A stretch of 14,413 nucleotides of DNA. It comes from Pseudomonadota bacterium. Lineage in GTDB: Bacteria; Pseudomonadota; Gammaproteobacteria; Steroidobacterales; Woeseiaceae. A program made the position numbers and the translations under genes. The stretch lies in contig JADFKA010000010.1 of the NCBI GenBank assembly GCA_022565135.1, forward strand, positions 1 to 14,413. Direction: 5' to 3'. Positions 7,602 to 14,413 of this stretch are shown in pieces (the stretch's first letter is position 1; every line of letters begins with the position of its first letter). The notes below the pieces were generated by a model. The model was not told the DNA's origin. It made no database searches and saw only the letters and a list, made by a program, of their open reading frames with translations.

Positions 7602-8492
7602 ATGAATTTTCGGTATCGAAAATTGCGTCGCCCGCGCATCGCGCTCGTCGTAGCCGGGCTACTGGCTTGCGCCAACGTACTCGGACACATCAAAAACGAA
7701 GCGACCCAATTTCCCGACATCGAATTTTCCGCTGCGCGCTTCGACATCGTCGTGCTCGTCGGCGCGGGCATCATTCCCGAGACACCGGTCTTTGAACCCG
7801 ACAAGGCGCTGTCAAACGAGGAACTGGCATCCTGGGTCGCGCTCGCACAAGGTCTTGGGCGCGGTGGCGAGAACCCCGACACGGCTGCGCTGGCGGCGGC
7901 GGCCCTCGAGCGGGGCATTGTTAATTCACTGGCAGGTGACGCTAGCGTCGCAGACCTGAATCGGTTGTTTTTTGATGGCAATCTCGGCATCGAAGCCGGG
8001 GAGCGAACGCCCACCAAAGCCGAAGCCGCAAGCTTCATCGCCACGGCGCTGGGCAGTGAGGTTGGCAAGGCGTTGCTCGAGAGACGAAATCTTGCAGCCG
8101 GGGTCAGCGGTGACGTTACTGAAGTTGCGCTTGAACAGGGCCATCACGGCAATGTGTACGTCCTGACAATTGGTGGCATCAAACTGCAGATGGATGAACA
8201 CGGCCGCGTCGCAAACGGGCCGACCGACTTGCTGCAGTGGGAAGGTCGTAGCGTTCGGCGCTCGTTCATTCGCGGCAGCGGTGATCATGCGCAATGGATG
8301 TATCTTGAAGCTGAGCCACGCCGGGCTGCGCCAGCGGACGCGGCGCCCGCCGCAACCGGCACGGTCACGTCCGAGCTTGTCGCCGCAGCGGTCGAGGAGC
8401 CACCGGCCGATCGCAGCGTGTTTTACTGGCTGGTCGCTGTCGTTGTGATCCTGGGTGCGGTGCTGTTCTTCCAGCGCCGGCGGAGCGATTAG
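7602..8492 (+). CDS. Exported SLH-like protein with C-terminal membrane anchor
   Basis: A 296-residue envelope protein. The N terminus has a basic n-region (KLRRPR) and hydrophobic stretch (IALVVAGLLA) ending at Cys23; LLAC could be an imperfect lipobox, or cleavage may follow the next few residues. The segment FPDIEF...GAGIIPETPVFEPDKALSNEELASWVA closely follows the S-layer-homology pattern (FxDI ... GII...F.PD....E.A). A weaker second copy follows (ALERGIVN ... RTPTKAEAASFIATAL). SLH domains bind cell-wall polymers. After an uncharacterised domain (about 150-235) comes an Ala/Pro-rich linker, then one transmembrane helix at 274-290 and the basic tail QRRRSD. This layout resembles C-terminal sorting signals but lacks a PEP or Gly-Gly motif. 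The start ATG has AGGAGG 6 bases upstream inside the end of the HEAT gene, so the two are translationally coupled. Confidence 0.78.
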   Translation: MNFRYRKLRRPRIALVVAGLLACANVLGHIKNEATQFPDIEFSAARFDIVVLVGAGIIPETPVFEPDKALSNEELASWVALAQGLGRGGENPDTAALAAAALERGIVNSLAGDASVADLNRLFFDGNLGIEAGERTPTKAEAASFIATALGSEVGKALLERRNLAAGVSGDVTEVALEQGHHGNVYVLTIGGIKLQMDEHGRVANGPTDLLQWEGRSVRRSFIRGSGDHAQWMYLEAEPRRAAPADAAPAATGTVTSELVAAAVEEPPADRSVFYWLVAVVVILGAVLFFQRRRSD

Positions 8493-8508
8493 CGGATAGT
8501 GTGCCGAT

Positions 8509-8513
8509 AAGGA
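8509..8513 (+). promoter_or_regulatory. Ribosome binding site AAGGA for the FtsE-like gene
   Basis: AAGGA lies 18 bases before the GTG at 8532 but only 9 bases before an in-frame ATT at 8523. An in-frame TGA at 8514 blocks any earlier start. The spacing leaves open a rare ATT start that would add three residues. Confidence 0.4.
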
Positions 8514-8531
8514 TGAAGCGACATTGACATC

Positions 8532-9221
8532 GTGCTTGAAAATGTTTCGAAGCATTATCCGTTGGTCAAATTCACGGCGCTCGATGATGTATCGCTCAAA
8601 ATTGATTCCGGGGAATGGGTGTTCCTCGTCGGCGCCTCCGGAATGGGCAAGACAACGCTGCTGAAACTGTTGTATCGCGAAGAGCTCGCCGACGATGGAC
8701 ACGTTTCAATTGGTGGCAAGGACGTTGCCAGGATGTCCGGCAGTCGCCTGCGCCGTACGATGGGCATCATCTTTCAGACGTATCGCCTGCTCGACAAGAA
8801 GACCGCATTCGAGAACATTGCTTACGGCGCCGAAGTCCTGGCAATGCCGCCGGTCGAGGTACGCAAGCGAACACGCGAAATCCTCGAGCTTGTCGGCCTG
8901 GACAAAAAGGCCAGTCGACTACCAGGCGAGTTGTCGGGCGGCGAACAACAGCGAGTCGCGATTGGGCGTGCGCTCATTAATCGTCCGCAACTAATCCTGG
9001 CCGACGAACCAACCGGTGACCTCGATCCGCAAAACAGCAACCTCGTTATAGAGATTCTCGATACCGTGCATCGTGAACACAACGTCACTGTGTTGTTCGC
9101 GACACACGCCGTGGATATCGTTGATCGCCTGCAACGCCGCGTCGTGCGTTTGCAGAACGGTCGCATAGTCAGCGACACCGTCGGTGGTTATTGGTCAGGC
9201 AGCGAGGCGAGTGCACAATGA
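8532..9221 (+). CDS. FtsE-type ABC transporter ATPase
   Basis: A 229-residue ATP-binding cassette subunit. All motifs are intact (numbering from GTG): Walker A GASGMGKTT at 34-42, Q-loop Gln82, signature LSGGEQQR at 134-141, Walker B LILADE at 154-159 with the D-loop in GDLDP, and the H-loop His192. The pattern LLKLLYREE after Walker A and ADEPTGDLDP are typical of FtsE rather than MacB or LolD. It should sit at the inner face of the cytoplasmic membrane and drive the FtsX-like permease that follows. The canonical proteobacterial ftsE lies next to ftsY and rpoH, which are not here, so this looks like a paralog with a special role. The gene ends with an ATGA overlap onto the permease start. 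GTG is used as start, but ATT 8523 fits the ribosome site better. Confidence 0.9.
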   Translation: MLENVSKHYPLVKFTALDDVSLKIDSGEWVFLVGASGMGKTTLLKLLYREELADDGHVSIGGKDVARMSGSRLRRTMGIIFQTYRLLDKKTAFENIAYGAEVLAMPPVEVRKRTREILELVGLDKKASRLPGELSGGEQQRVAIGRALINRPQLILADEPTGDLDPQNSNLVIEILDTVHREHNVTVLFATHAVDIVDRLQRRVVRLQNGRIVSDTVGGYWSGSEASAQ

Positions 9222-10093
9222 ACGGGTGGCCAGTCTATTATTGCCTGCGCGAAGCGCGTGAGGGCATTGCCCGGAACGCCTTGGCGAGTGTCGCGACAAT
9301 CGTATTGCTGACACTGACGTTACTGTTGTTCGGCAGTTTTCTTTGGCTGAACGCAAACCTGAGCCAGGTTGCGACAATGCTTGAGCGGCAGGTGCAGGTA
9401 CGCGTGTTCGCTGACGAGGGAACGGCCGCACATACGTTGCTGGCGGCACTCGAGGCGGTACCCGGCGTGCGCAACGTGGAACTGCTCGATGGTGAAAGTG
9501 TGTATGCAGAGCTTGCCCCGGTCTTCGGCCAGGAAACACTGATGCGCGCGCTGCCGGCTGACGCGTTCGCCGACAGCTTGTCAGTCGAGCTGATCGACCC
9601 CGACCGGGGAATCGAAACTGTCGACCTGATACGCGCGGTCGACGGCGTTGGCGATGTGATCTGGGGGCAGGGTTTCGCCACCGTGTTGTACCGAATCTCG
9701 AACGGCCTGCAAAAAGGCGGCTTGGTTCTGATCGTCGCTTTTTTCATCGCGGCGTTGCTGATGAATCTGACGTCGATGCATCTCGCCGTATCGAATCGCG
9801 AAGTTGAAATACAGATCCAAAGGTGGGTCGGCGTCAGCCCATGGGGCATTCGTACGCAGTTCCTGGTCGAAGCCTTGTTGCTTGGCGTTTTTTCATCTGT
9901 GCTGGCTGCGGCCATATTCCTCTACCTGGGGGAGGTCATTCAAGGCGCGATCGCAGCACTTTTGCCATTTATGGCAGGGCAACTGAGTTCGCCGCTGCTC
10001 GTCATCGGCGTCGTGTTGCTGACCGGTCCGATATTGGCGCTAATCGGCGGCGGTCTGGCGAGCCAGCGAGCGATAGGAACGGGGGACAAATGA
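9218..10093 (+). CDS. FtsX-type ABC transporter permease
   Basis: A 291-residue inner-membrane protein with the FtsX layout. Transmembrane helix 1 is at about 21-45, followed by a periplasmic domain of about 120 residues (46-165) with the family's 'regulate-by-bending' pattern (VQVRVFADEG ... VPGVRNVELL ... DPDRGIETVDLIRAVDGVGDV). Helix 2 is at 167-187, helix 3 at 214-236 and helix 4 at 257-281. FtsX passes ATP-driven shape changes of FtsE to periplasmic partners and does not transport a solute. The start ATG 9218 overlaps the FtsE stop (ATGA), and its own stop overlaps the start of the coiled-coil gene in the same way, implying fixed stoichiometry by translational coupling. A TTG further upstream at 9191 is in frame but lies inside the FtsE gene and has no support. 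Confidence 0.88.
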   Translation: MNGWPVYYCLREAREGIARNALASVATIVLLTLTLLLFGSFLWLNANLSQVATMLERQVQVRVFADEGTAAHTLLAALEAVPGVRNVELLDGESVYAELAPVFGQETLMRALPADAFADSLSVELIDPDRGIETVDLIRAVDGVGDVIWGQGFATVLYRISNGLQKGGLVLIVAFFIAALLMNLTSMHLAVSNREVEIQIQRWVGVSPWGIRTQFLVEALLLGVFSSVLAAAIFLYLGEVIQGAIAALLPFMAGQLSSPLLVIGVVLLTGPILALIGGGLASQRAIGTGDK

Positions 10094-11127
10094 GGAACCC
10101 TGCCGCCGTTCTTTTTGCGACCCTTTTCTTTGCCGGCCTGGTTGGAACACCGGTAATGGCGCATTTGACTGGAGTGTTCGCCCACTTTGTCCAAGACATC
10201 AACGATCCGACGGCGAGCACGCGCATGTTACGGCAGCAGCTGGACAGCGTCGGTAAGCGGCTGGCGGCACTGCAGCCCGAAGTCGTTGCCGCCCGCATGG
10301 CCTACGATCGCGAAGCTGCGGCGGCCGTTCGGACGATTCGGTTCTACGACATCTATGCCGGCAGCGCGTTAGGAGCGCTTTGGGCCGGAGCGCAGGATCC
10401 GATCGATGTCATCGCGAGCACTGAGTTAATGCAACGGCGACTCGGCGATGACCTCGAAGCGCTGGCCAAGCTGAGCCGCGATTACGCGCAGCTGCATGGC
10501 AAGGAATCATCGCTGCGGCGCTACGCGAACCTGCTCGTGCCTTTTCGAGACGCAGCCGCGGCAAGAGAACGGCGTTTGTCGCAGCCGCCACCGGGTCTGG
10601 TGTCGCCTTTTGCCGAGCCTTACATCGCGTATCGCATCGCGGAAGACTGGGAGCAACTGCGCGGCACGACGTTCGTGCTCTATTTTCACTGGGCAGCGCG
10701 GCGTATTGCCGATCGCGGTTTGTCCGAGATTCTGACAGCGGTCAATGAAGGGGGCGAGTCATGGCTGTTGCAAGAAGAAGTCCTGAACGCGCTCGTCGGC
10801 GGCGACAGTTTCCCGTTTGTCGAAAACGCTGAATTTTTCCTGCGCGCCGATCACATCAATTTCTCCGCACGAATCATCTCGGCTCTCGATGCATACGACC
10901 TGCTAACCATCGGTCAGCTCGAACGCACGGGCCCGAGCGGTTTTCAGTATCGTGTCGAGGCGATCTTCGTCGATGGCATGCCGATCGATCCAAACGACCC
11001 GGATGTACAGCGAGAGGTTTATCAGGGACGGCTATTGGGAATCGATCTCGATGCCGTAATGCCGGATGATGCGAGCGTTGTAACGTTCGAACAAAAAAAC
11101 GGCTCGATTGAATTTCGCTTCCGCTAG
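10090..11127 (+). CDS. Secreted coiled-coil protein, probable periplasmic partner of the FtsEX-like pair
   Basis: A 345-residue protein with a signal peptide (hydrophobic 5-22, cleavage likely after VMA, residue 24). Two helical, coiled-coil-prone stretches follow, about 42-85 and 112-160. Between them the segment R-x-x-R-F-Y-D-I-Y-A-G ... LWAGAQDPIDVIAS recalls the hairpin region of EnvC, CwlO and PcsB, the FtsX-binding regulators of peptidoglycan hydrolases. The C-terminal part (about 170-345) ends in predicted beta-rich sequence (FQYRVEAIFVDGMPID ... VTFEQKNGSIEFRFR). It shows no LytM HxH, CHAP or NlpC/P60 catalytic residues that I can recognise. The start ATG overlaps the FtsX stop (ATGA); the longer in-frame opening from 9823 is only a shadow of ftsX. 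Partner role is inferred from position and coiled coils; the C-terminal function is unknown. Confidence 0.8.
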   Translation: MRNPAAVLFATLFFAGLVGTPVMAHLTGVFAHFVQDINDPTASTRMLRQQLDSVGKRLAALQPEVVAARMAYDREAAAAVRTIRFYDIYAGSALGALWAGAQDPIDVIASTELMQRRLGDDLEALAKLSRDYAQLHGKESSLRRYANLLVPFRDAAAARERRLSQPPPGLVSPFAEPYIAYRIAEDWEQLRGTTFVLYFHWAARRIADRGLSEILTAVNEGGESWLLQEEVLNALVGGDSFPFVENAEFFLRADHINFSARIISALDAYDLLTIGQLERTGPSGFQYRVEAIFVDGMPIDPNDPDVQREVYQGRLLGIDLDAVMPDDASVVTFEQKNGSIEFRFR

Positions 11128-11198
11128 CCAGTGTGTGTCGCTGACTACAGCCAATCGGGCAATTCATTTCACCAGAAATAATATTCAATTTTTAGCGC

Positions 11199-11234
11199 AA
11201 ACCCTTATAACCGTTGCGGTGGAAAGGTTTTTTT
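11199..11234 (+). terminator. Terminator-like hairpin after the coiled-coil gene
   Basis: ACCG (11210-11213) pairs with CGGT (11217-11220) over a TTG loop, and CCTT (11203-11206) pairs with AAGG (11224-11227) across a 3x3 internal loop. Seven T residues follow at 11228-11234. The stem is interrupted, so strength is uncertain, but the position 72 bases after the operon's last stop fits. Confidence 0.45.
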
Positions 11235-11261
11235 GTGGTTTATGAGGCGGAGTAGTATGGT
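11233..11261 (+). promoter_or_regulatory. Possible promoter for the second TonB-dependent receptor
   Basis: TTGTGG (11233-11238) and TATGGT (11256-11261) are separated by 17 bases, giving a weak sigma70-like match downstream of the terminator-like hairpin. TTGCCT (11286-11291) with TATTTG (11309-11314) is an alternative of similar quality. The surrounding AT-rich tract supports a promoter somewhere in 11230-11340. Confidence 0.25.
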
Positions 11262-11371
11262 CACAGGAGCGTGTCGTTACCTAACTTGCCTTAAAAAAAA
11301 TTTAACGTTATTTGACGCGCATGCAACTACATTAGGGTAGAAGATTCATTTCGCCTAACGGGGGACAGACA

Positions 11372-14200
11372 ATGGCCAGGAACCAGGTTTTTGCCAAGCT
11401 AACTTTTTCTTCACTCGCAGCGCCGCTGCTTGCAATCGCTTTTCTGCAATCCAACACTGTGTTCGCTCAGGACGACGCGTTGGCGCTCGAAGAAATCATA
11501 GTGACGGCGCAGCGCCGCGAACAATCGCTCATGGAGGTGCCGGTAGCGATCGAGGTGTTCTCGGGCAACCTGATCAGGCAGCAGGGATTCCGCGACCTGG
11601 ACGACCTTGCCAACTTCTCGCCGACCGTGTTGATCGAGACGCGGATGCAGGATCAGGACGTGTCCATTCGCGGCGTCGGCACGACCGGTAACACGCTGAC
11701 ACACGACCAGGCGGCGCCGTTCTTTCTCGACGGCATCCATTTCGGGCGGCAGTCGCAGGCCAAGCTGGCCTTTCTCGATATCGAAAGCCTCGAAGTGCTG
11801 AAAGGCCCGCAGCCCCTCTATTTCGGTATGAACGCCACCGCAGGCGCATTCAATATTCGCAGTCGCCGGCCGACTGCCGAGTGGGAGGGCTACCTCAACG
11901 CCGAACTCTCGAGCAACAACACGGGTGAATTTACCTTTGGTGTCGGCGGTCCCATCAATGATCAGTGGGGCATCCGGGTTGCCGGCATGCACGAGTCCAC
12001 CGACGGTTATATGAAGTACGTCGTGACCGAAAATTTGATAGGTGGGTACGAAAGCAACGGCGGTCGCGTCATGTTGACGTTCGATCCGACCGACAAGCTC
12101 TCGATCATGGCTAAAATCGACGTCATTGACATCGACAAGGATGGCGAGGCCGAGTACACCTGCCTGACCGACGGGCCGATACTCTTTGGTCGCGATGGCG
12201 CGCTCGACGATCCGGGCGATGCGCCGGGCGATGAGGCCAGCGTCTGGAATCAGGATATCGGCACAACGTGGGCCCAGCCGTTCCTGTCCCTCGACACAAA
12301 GTGTTTCACAAGCAACAGGTCCGTAAGCGCGGCGGGACCCTGGTTCGACCCGATAGACACAATTCGTTGCAACGCCTGCGACGGTGGCTTTGTCGACTTC
12401 CGGTCTGCTGCAAACGCCTTTATCAGGTCAGTGGGTGGCAAAGGCATCAACGGTTACGAGCGCCTCAACAGCGTCAACGCCGTATTAGAAGCCGTCTACA
12501 GCTTTGACAACGGCATGTCTCTCGAATTCATTGGTGGCACGAGCACCTATGAGCGTGACTACGTGCTCGACAATCGGTCCGGGCCGTTCCTCACGAACAT
12601 GCAACACCGAGATGAGGACTTCGAGCAGTGGAGCACGGAACTCCGCCTTCGTTCTGCAAGCGGCGGCAAGGTCGAATGGGAGATCGGTGCCTTCATGCAG
12701 ACCACCGACCTGGCAGCATTCTCTTCGAGCATGCGCGCCAATCTTCGCCAGTCGCAGCGTTTTAATGATATTACGGAAGACGTCGATTTCAGTAGCGTTT
12801 TTGCTAATGTCACGATCAATTTTAACGATCGCTTCTCGCTCGATGTTGGTGGTCGCTATCAGGAAGCCGACAAGGACAATTTCGTCAGGGGCTACTCGGC
12901 GTCGTGGGTATTTGCCGTTTGTCCTGAAGAGCCCTGCGATCCGGGCCTGACACCGGTCGACGTTGTCTGGGATCCGGCGCTCGACGGGGGCGATGGGGAC
13001 TACGCTGGTTGTGAGGGCTCAGCTTTGGACGGACGTGGCCGTGACCGGGATAGGTATTGTCTCGTCGATCCTTCGACAGTACGCTTTTTTGGCGCCGCCC
13101 CTCCCCCGGGCCCGGGTGCGCTGCTCTATGCCATGCCCTGGCGCGAGACCCGCTATGTGCCTGACGCATGGAGTTGGGGCAACGCGGTTCCCGTGGGTCT
13201 GACGGCCATCGACTTTAACCGCCGTGAATTCGACCGCGGCGAGGGCCCCTGGTCCGAGAACTTCACAGAGGAAGGCTTCAGCCCGCAAGTCTCGCTGCGC
13301 TTCCAGGCAACCGACGATATATCGATTTATGCGAGATACGCTGAATCGTTCAAAATCGGTGGCTTCGACACGGGCCAGAGTTCAATTCCACGGAGTGTCG
13401 ACGAGTTGACGTTCGAAACCGAGGATGCCGAGCATATCGAACTTGGCGCCAAGGGCATACTCATGGACGGTCGTTTCAGTTTCTCCACCGCCATTTTCGA
13501 AACCGATTTCCCGAACCTGCAGGTATCAGTGCTGTCCACGGACCCGGAGCAGACATCGGCATCCGGCAATGCCGGTCAGCGCGTCCGTGGCTTCGAGTTC
13601 GATACGCGCTTCGCGGCCTCCGAGAACTGGATCCTCGGCTTTGCGGGCGCCTTCATGGACGGTGAAATGACTCGCTTCCCGGGCGCAGGCTGCACCGATA
13701 CGGAGGTCAATGACGCGATCAACAACATGTCCGCGCCATGTGAGCTCTTCGACGAGGATACCCTCGAGCGGGTTATCCCCACCGACGCCGAGGACGCCTT
13801 CGATGACAAACTTGCGATCATCGATCGCACCGGTTTAGTCGCGCCGCGCACGCCGGACTGGAAGTTCATCCTGTCGGCGGACTTCGCCATGCCAATCGGC
13901 GGGGGTACATACGAACTGACCGGCAACCTGAAAGCGTTTGTCTCGGACGGCTACTTACTCGATGTCGAAGGCTTCGAAGAGATTGTCAAGTACGATCGTC
14001 ACGAGGACCTGAACATCATGATCGGCATCCGCAATGTCGACGCTGGCTGGTCGGTAACCGCATTTGCTCGTAACCTGCTCGAGGCACGCCCGACTTATCA
14101 TGCGGAGAACGATACGTTCCCGAATGGCACAGAGACACAGCACCTCGGCCCGGCAGCGTTCACGTCCTACGGCGTGAAGATGGAGTTCCTGTTCGACTGA
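11372..14200 (+). CDS. TonB-dependent outer-membrane receptor
   Basis: A complete 942-residue receptor. The signal peptide ends at about Ala32 (TVFA), followed by the TonB box region LEEIIVTAQRR (40-50). The plug domain follows (about 52-165), with SIRGVG, FLDGIHFG, SLEVLKGPQ and GMNATAGAFNIRSRRP, all standard for the family. The remainder is the barrel, with late motifs such as YARYAESFKIGGFD and FARNLLEARPTYH, and ends MEFLFD. It imports an unknown ligand through the outer membrane. Ten cysteines lie only in the barrel part and fall in close pairs (264/311, 333/336, 517/522, 547/563, 774/790), suggesting disulfides in surface loops. The ATG has GGGGGA 6 bases upstream, and 244 bases separate it from the previous gene. 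A strong terminator follows, so it is probably a single-gene unit. Confidence 0.94.
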   Translation: MARNQVFAKLTFSSLAAPLLAIAFLQSNTVFAQDDALALEEIIVTAQRREQSLMEVPVAIEVFSGNLIRQQGFRDLDDLANFSPTVLIETRMQDQDVSIRGVGTTGNTLTHDQAAPFFLDGIHFGRQSQAKLAFLDIESLEVLKGPQPLYFGMNATAGAFNIRSRRPTAEWEGYLNAELSSNNTGEFTFGVGGPINDQWGIRVAGMHESTDGYMKYVVTENLIGGYESNGGRVMLTFDPTDKLSIMAKIDVIDIDKDGEAEYTCLTDGPILFGRDGALDDPGDAPGDEASVWNQDIGTTWAQPFLSLDTKCFTSNRSVSAAGPWFDPIDTIRCNACDGGFVDFRSAANAFIRSVGGKGINGYERLNSVNAVLEAVYSFDNGMSLEFIGGTSTYERDYVLDNRSGPFLTNMQHRDEDFEQWSTELRLRSASGGKVEWEIGAFMQTTDLAAFSSSMRANLRQSQRFNDITEDVDFSSVFANVTINFNDRFSLDVGGRYQEADKDNFVRGYSASWVFAVCPEEPCDPGLTPVDVVWDPALDGGDGDYAGCEGSALDGRGRDRDRYCLVDPSTVRFFGAAPPPGPGALLYAMPWRETRYVPDAWSWGNAVPVGLTAIDFNRREFDRGEGPWSENFTEEGFSPQVSLRFQATDDISIYARYAESFKIGGFDTGQSSIPRSVDELTFETEDAEHIELGAKGILMDGRFSFSTAIFETDFPNLQVSVLSTDPEQTSASGNAGQRVRGFEFDTRFAASENWILGFAGAFMDGEMTRFPGAGCTDTEVNDAINNMSAPCELFDEDTLERVIPTDAEDAFDDKLAIIDRTGLVAPRTPDWKFILSADFAMPIGGGTYELTGNLKAFVSDGYLLDVEGFEEIVKYDRHEDLNIMIGIRNVDAGWSVTAFARNLLEARPTYHAENDTFPNGTETQHLGPAAFTSYGVKMEFLFD

Positions 14201-14222
14201 CCGGAACGTAGTGCTGCAACAG

Positions 14223-14254
14223 AAAACGGGGCACGCTGTGCCCCGTTTTATTTT
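14223..14254 (+). terminator. Strong intrinsic terminator
   Basis: AAAACGGGGCAC (14223-14234) pairs perfectly with GTGCCCCGTTTT (14238-14249), a 12-bp stem with a 3-base loop. The 3' arm's T residues continue as TTTTATTTT. It ends transcription of the receptor gene 23 bases after its stop; the A-run on the 5' side means it could also act on the minus strand. Confidence 0.92.
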
Positions 14255-14284
14255 ACGAATGATTCATTACCGGGAGACTTTTAT

Positions 14285-14413
14285 ATGAGCAATAAACTGG
14301 CGACTTTGACCACGGTCTTCTTCGTATTCTGCGCCACGGATGGTGCAATGGCGCAGCGCAAACCGGTTGTGGAACCAAAGGCAGAACGAGGCGGCGTCGA
14401 CCTGGAATGGGTC
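14285..14413 (+). CDS. Secreted protein of unknown function, N-terminal fragment (3' end cut by window)
   Basis: An ATG with GGGAG 8 bases upstream opens a frame that runs 43 codons to the window edge. The product begins MSNKLATLTTVFFVFCATDG and continues AMAQRKPVVEPK: a signal peptide with a likely cleavage site after AMA (residue 23), then a charged mature start. The mature portion seen (about 20 residues) is too short to assign a family. It sits just after the strong terminator, so it probably has its own promoter or depends on read-through. Periplasmic or outer-membrane location is inferred from the signal peptide. Confidence 0.7.
   Translation, partial: MSNKLATLTTVFFVFCATDGAMAQRKPVVEPKAERGGVDLEWV

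Noticed and set aside
9823..10089. In-frame upstream extension of the coiled-coil gene
   Set aside because: It is a shadow of the FtsX gene; ATG 10090 gives a clean signal peptide and an ATGA overlap.

Overview
The window is a densely coded, entirely plus-strand stretch (GC-rich by eye) from a Gram-negative bacterium. Two TonB-dependent outer-membrane receptors, several Sec-type signal peptides and proteobacterial-type ring-cleavage enzymes point to Pseudomonadota. A gammaproteobacterial or sphingomonad-like aromatic degrader is plausible, but the sequence alone does not fix the taxon. No tRNA, rRNA, CRISPR array, insertion sequence or phage gene was seen.

Layout: (1) positions 2-1810 hold the 3' part of a TonB-dependent receptor whose start lies outside the window. 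(2) Positions 1923-6046 hold a catabolic block: a bicupin protein, a zinc-dependent medium-chain dehydrogenase, a LigK-type 4-carboxy-4-hydroxy-2-oxoadipate aldolase and a LigJ-type 4-oxalomesaconate hydratase. LigJ and LigK are the last two steps of the protocatechuate 4,5-cleavage and gallate/methylgallate routes and yield pyruvate and oxaloacetate. The usual upstream genes (ligAB, ligC, ligI) are absent here. (3) Positions 6053-11127 hold a tightly packed envelope module: a secreted HEAT-repeat protein, an exported SLH-like protein with a C-terminal membrane anchor, an FtsE-type ATPase, an FtsX-type permease and a secreted coiled-coil protein. The last three are joined by ATGA stop/start overlaps. 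(4) A 244-base intergenic region with a terminator-like hairpin precedes (5) a complete 942-residue TonB-dependent receptor at 11372-14200. A strong intrinsic terminator follows it, then (6) the first 43 codons of another secreted protein.

Working model (inference): the receptors import an aromatic or related compound across the outer membrane, and the bicupin and dehydrogenase feed the LigJ/LigK exit route. The FtsEX-like machine, directly downstream of ligJ with a 6-base gap, couples ATP hydrolysis to a periplasmic coiled-coil protein. In known FtsEX systems (EnvC, CwlO, PcsB) that partner controls peptidoglycan hydrolases. Here the partner keeps a coiled-coil shape but has a C-terminal domain I cannot assign. 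The HEAT/SLH/FtsE/FtsX/coiled-coil set is the best candidate for an undescribed system.
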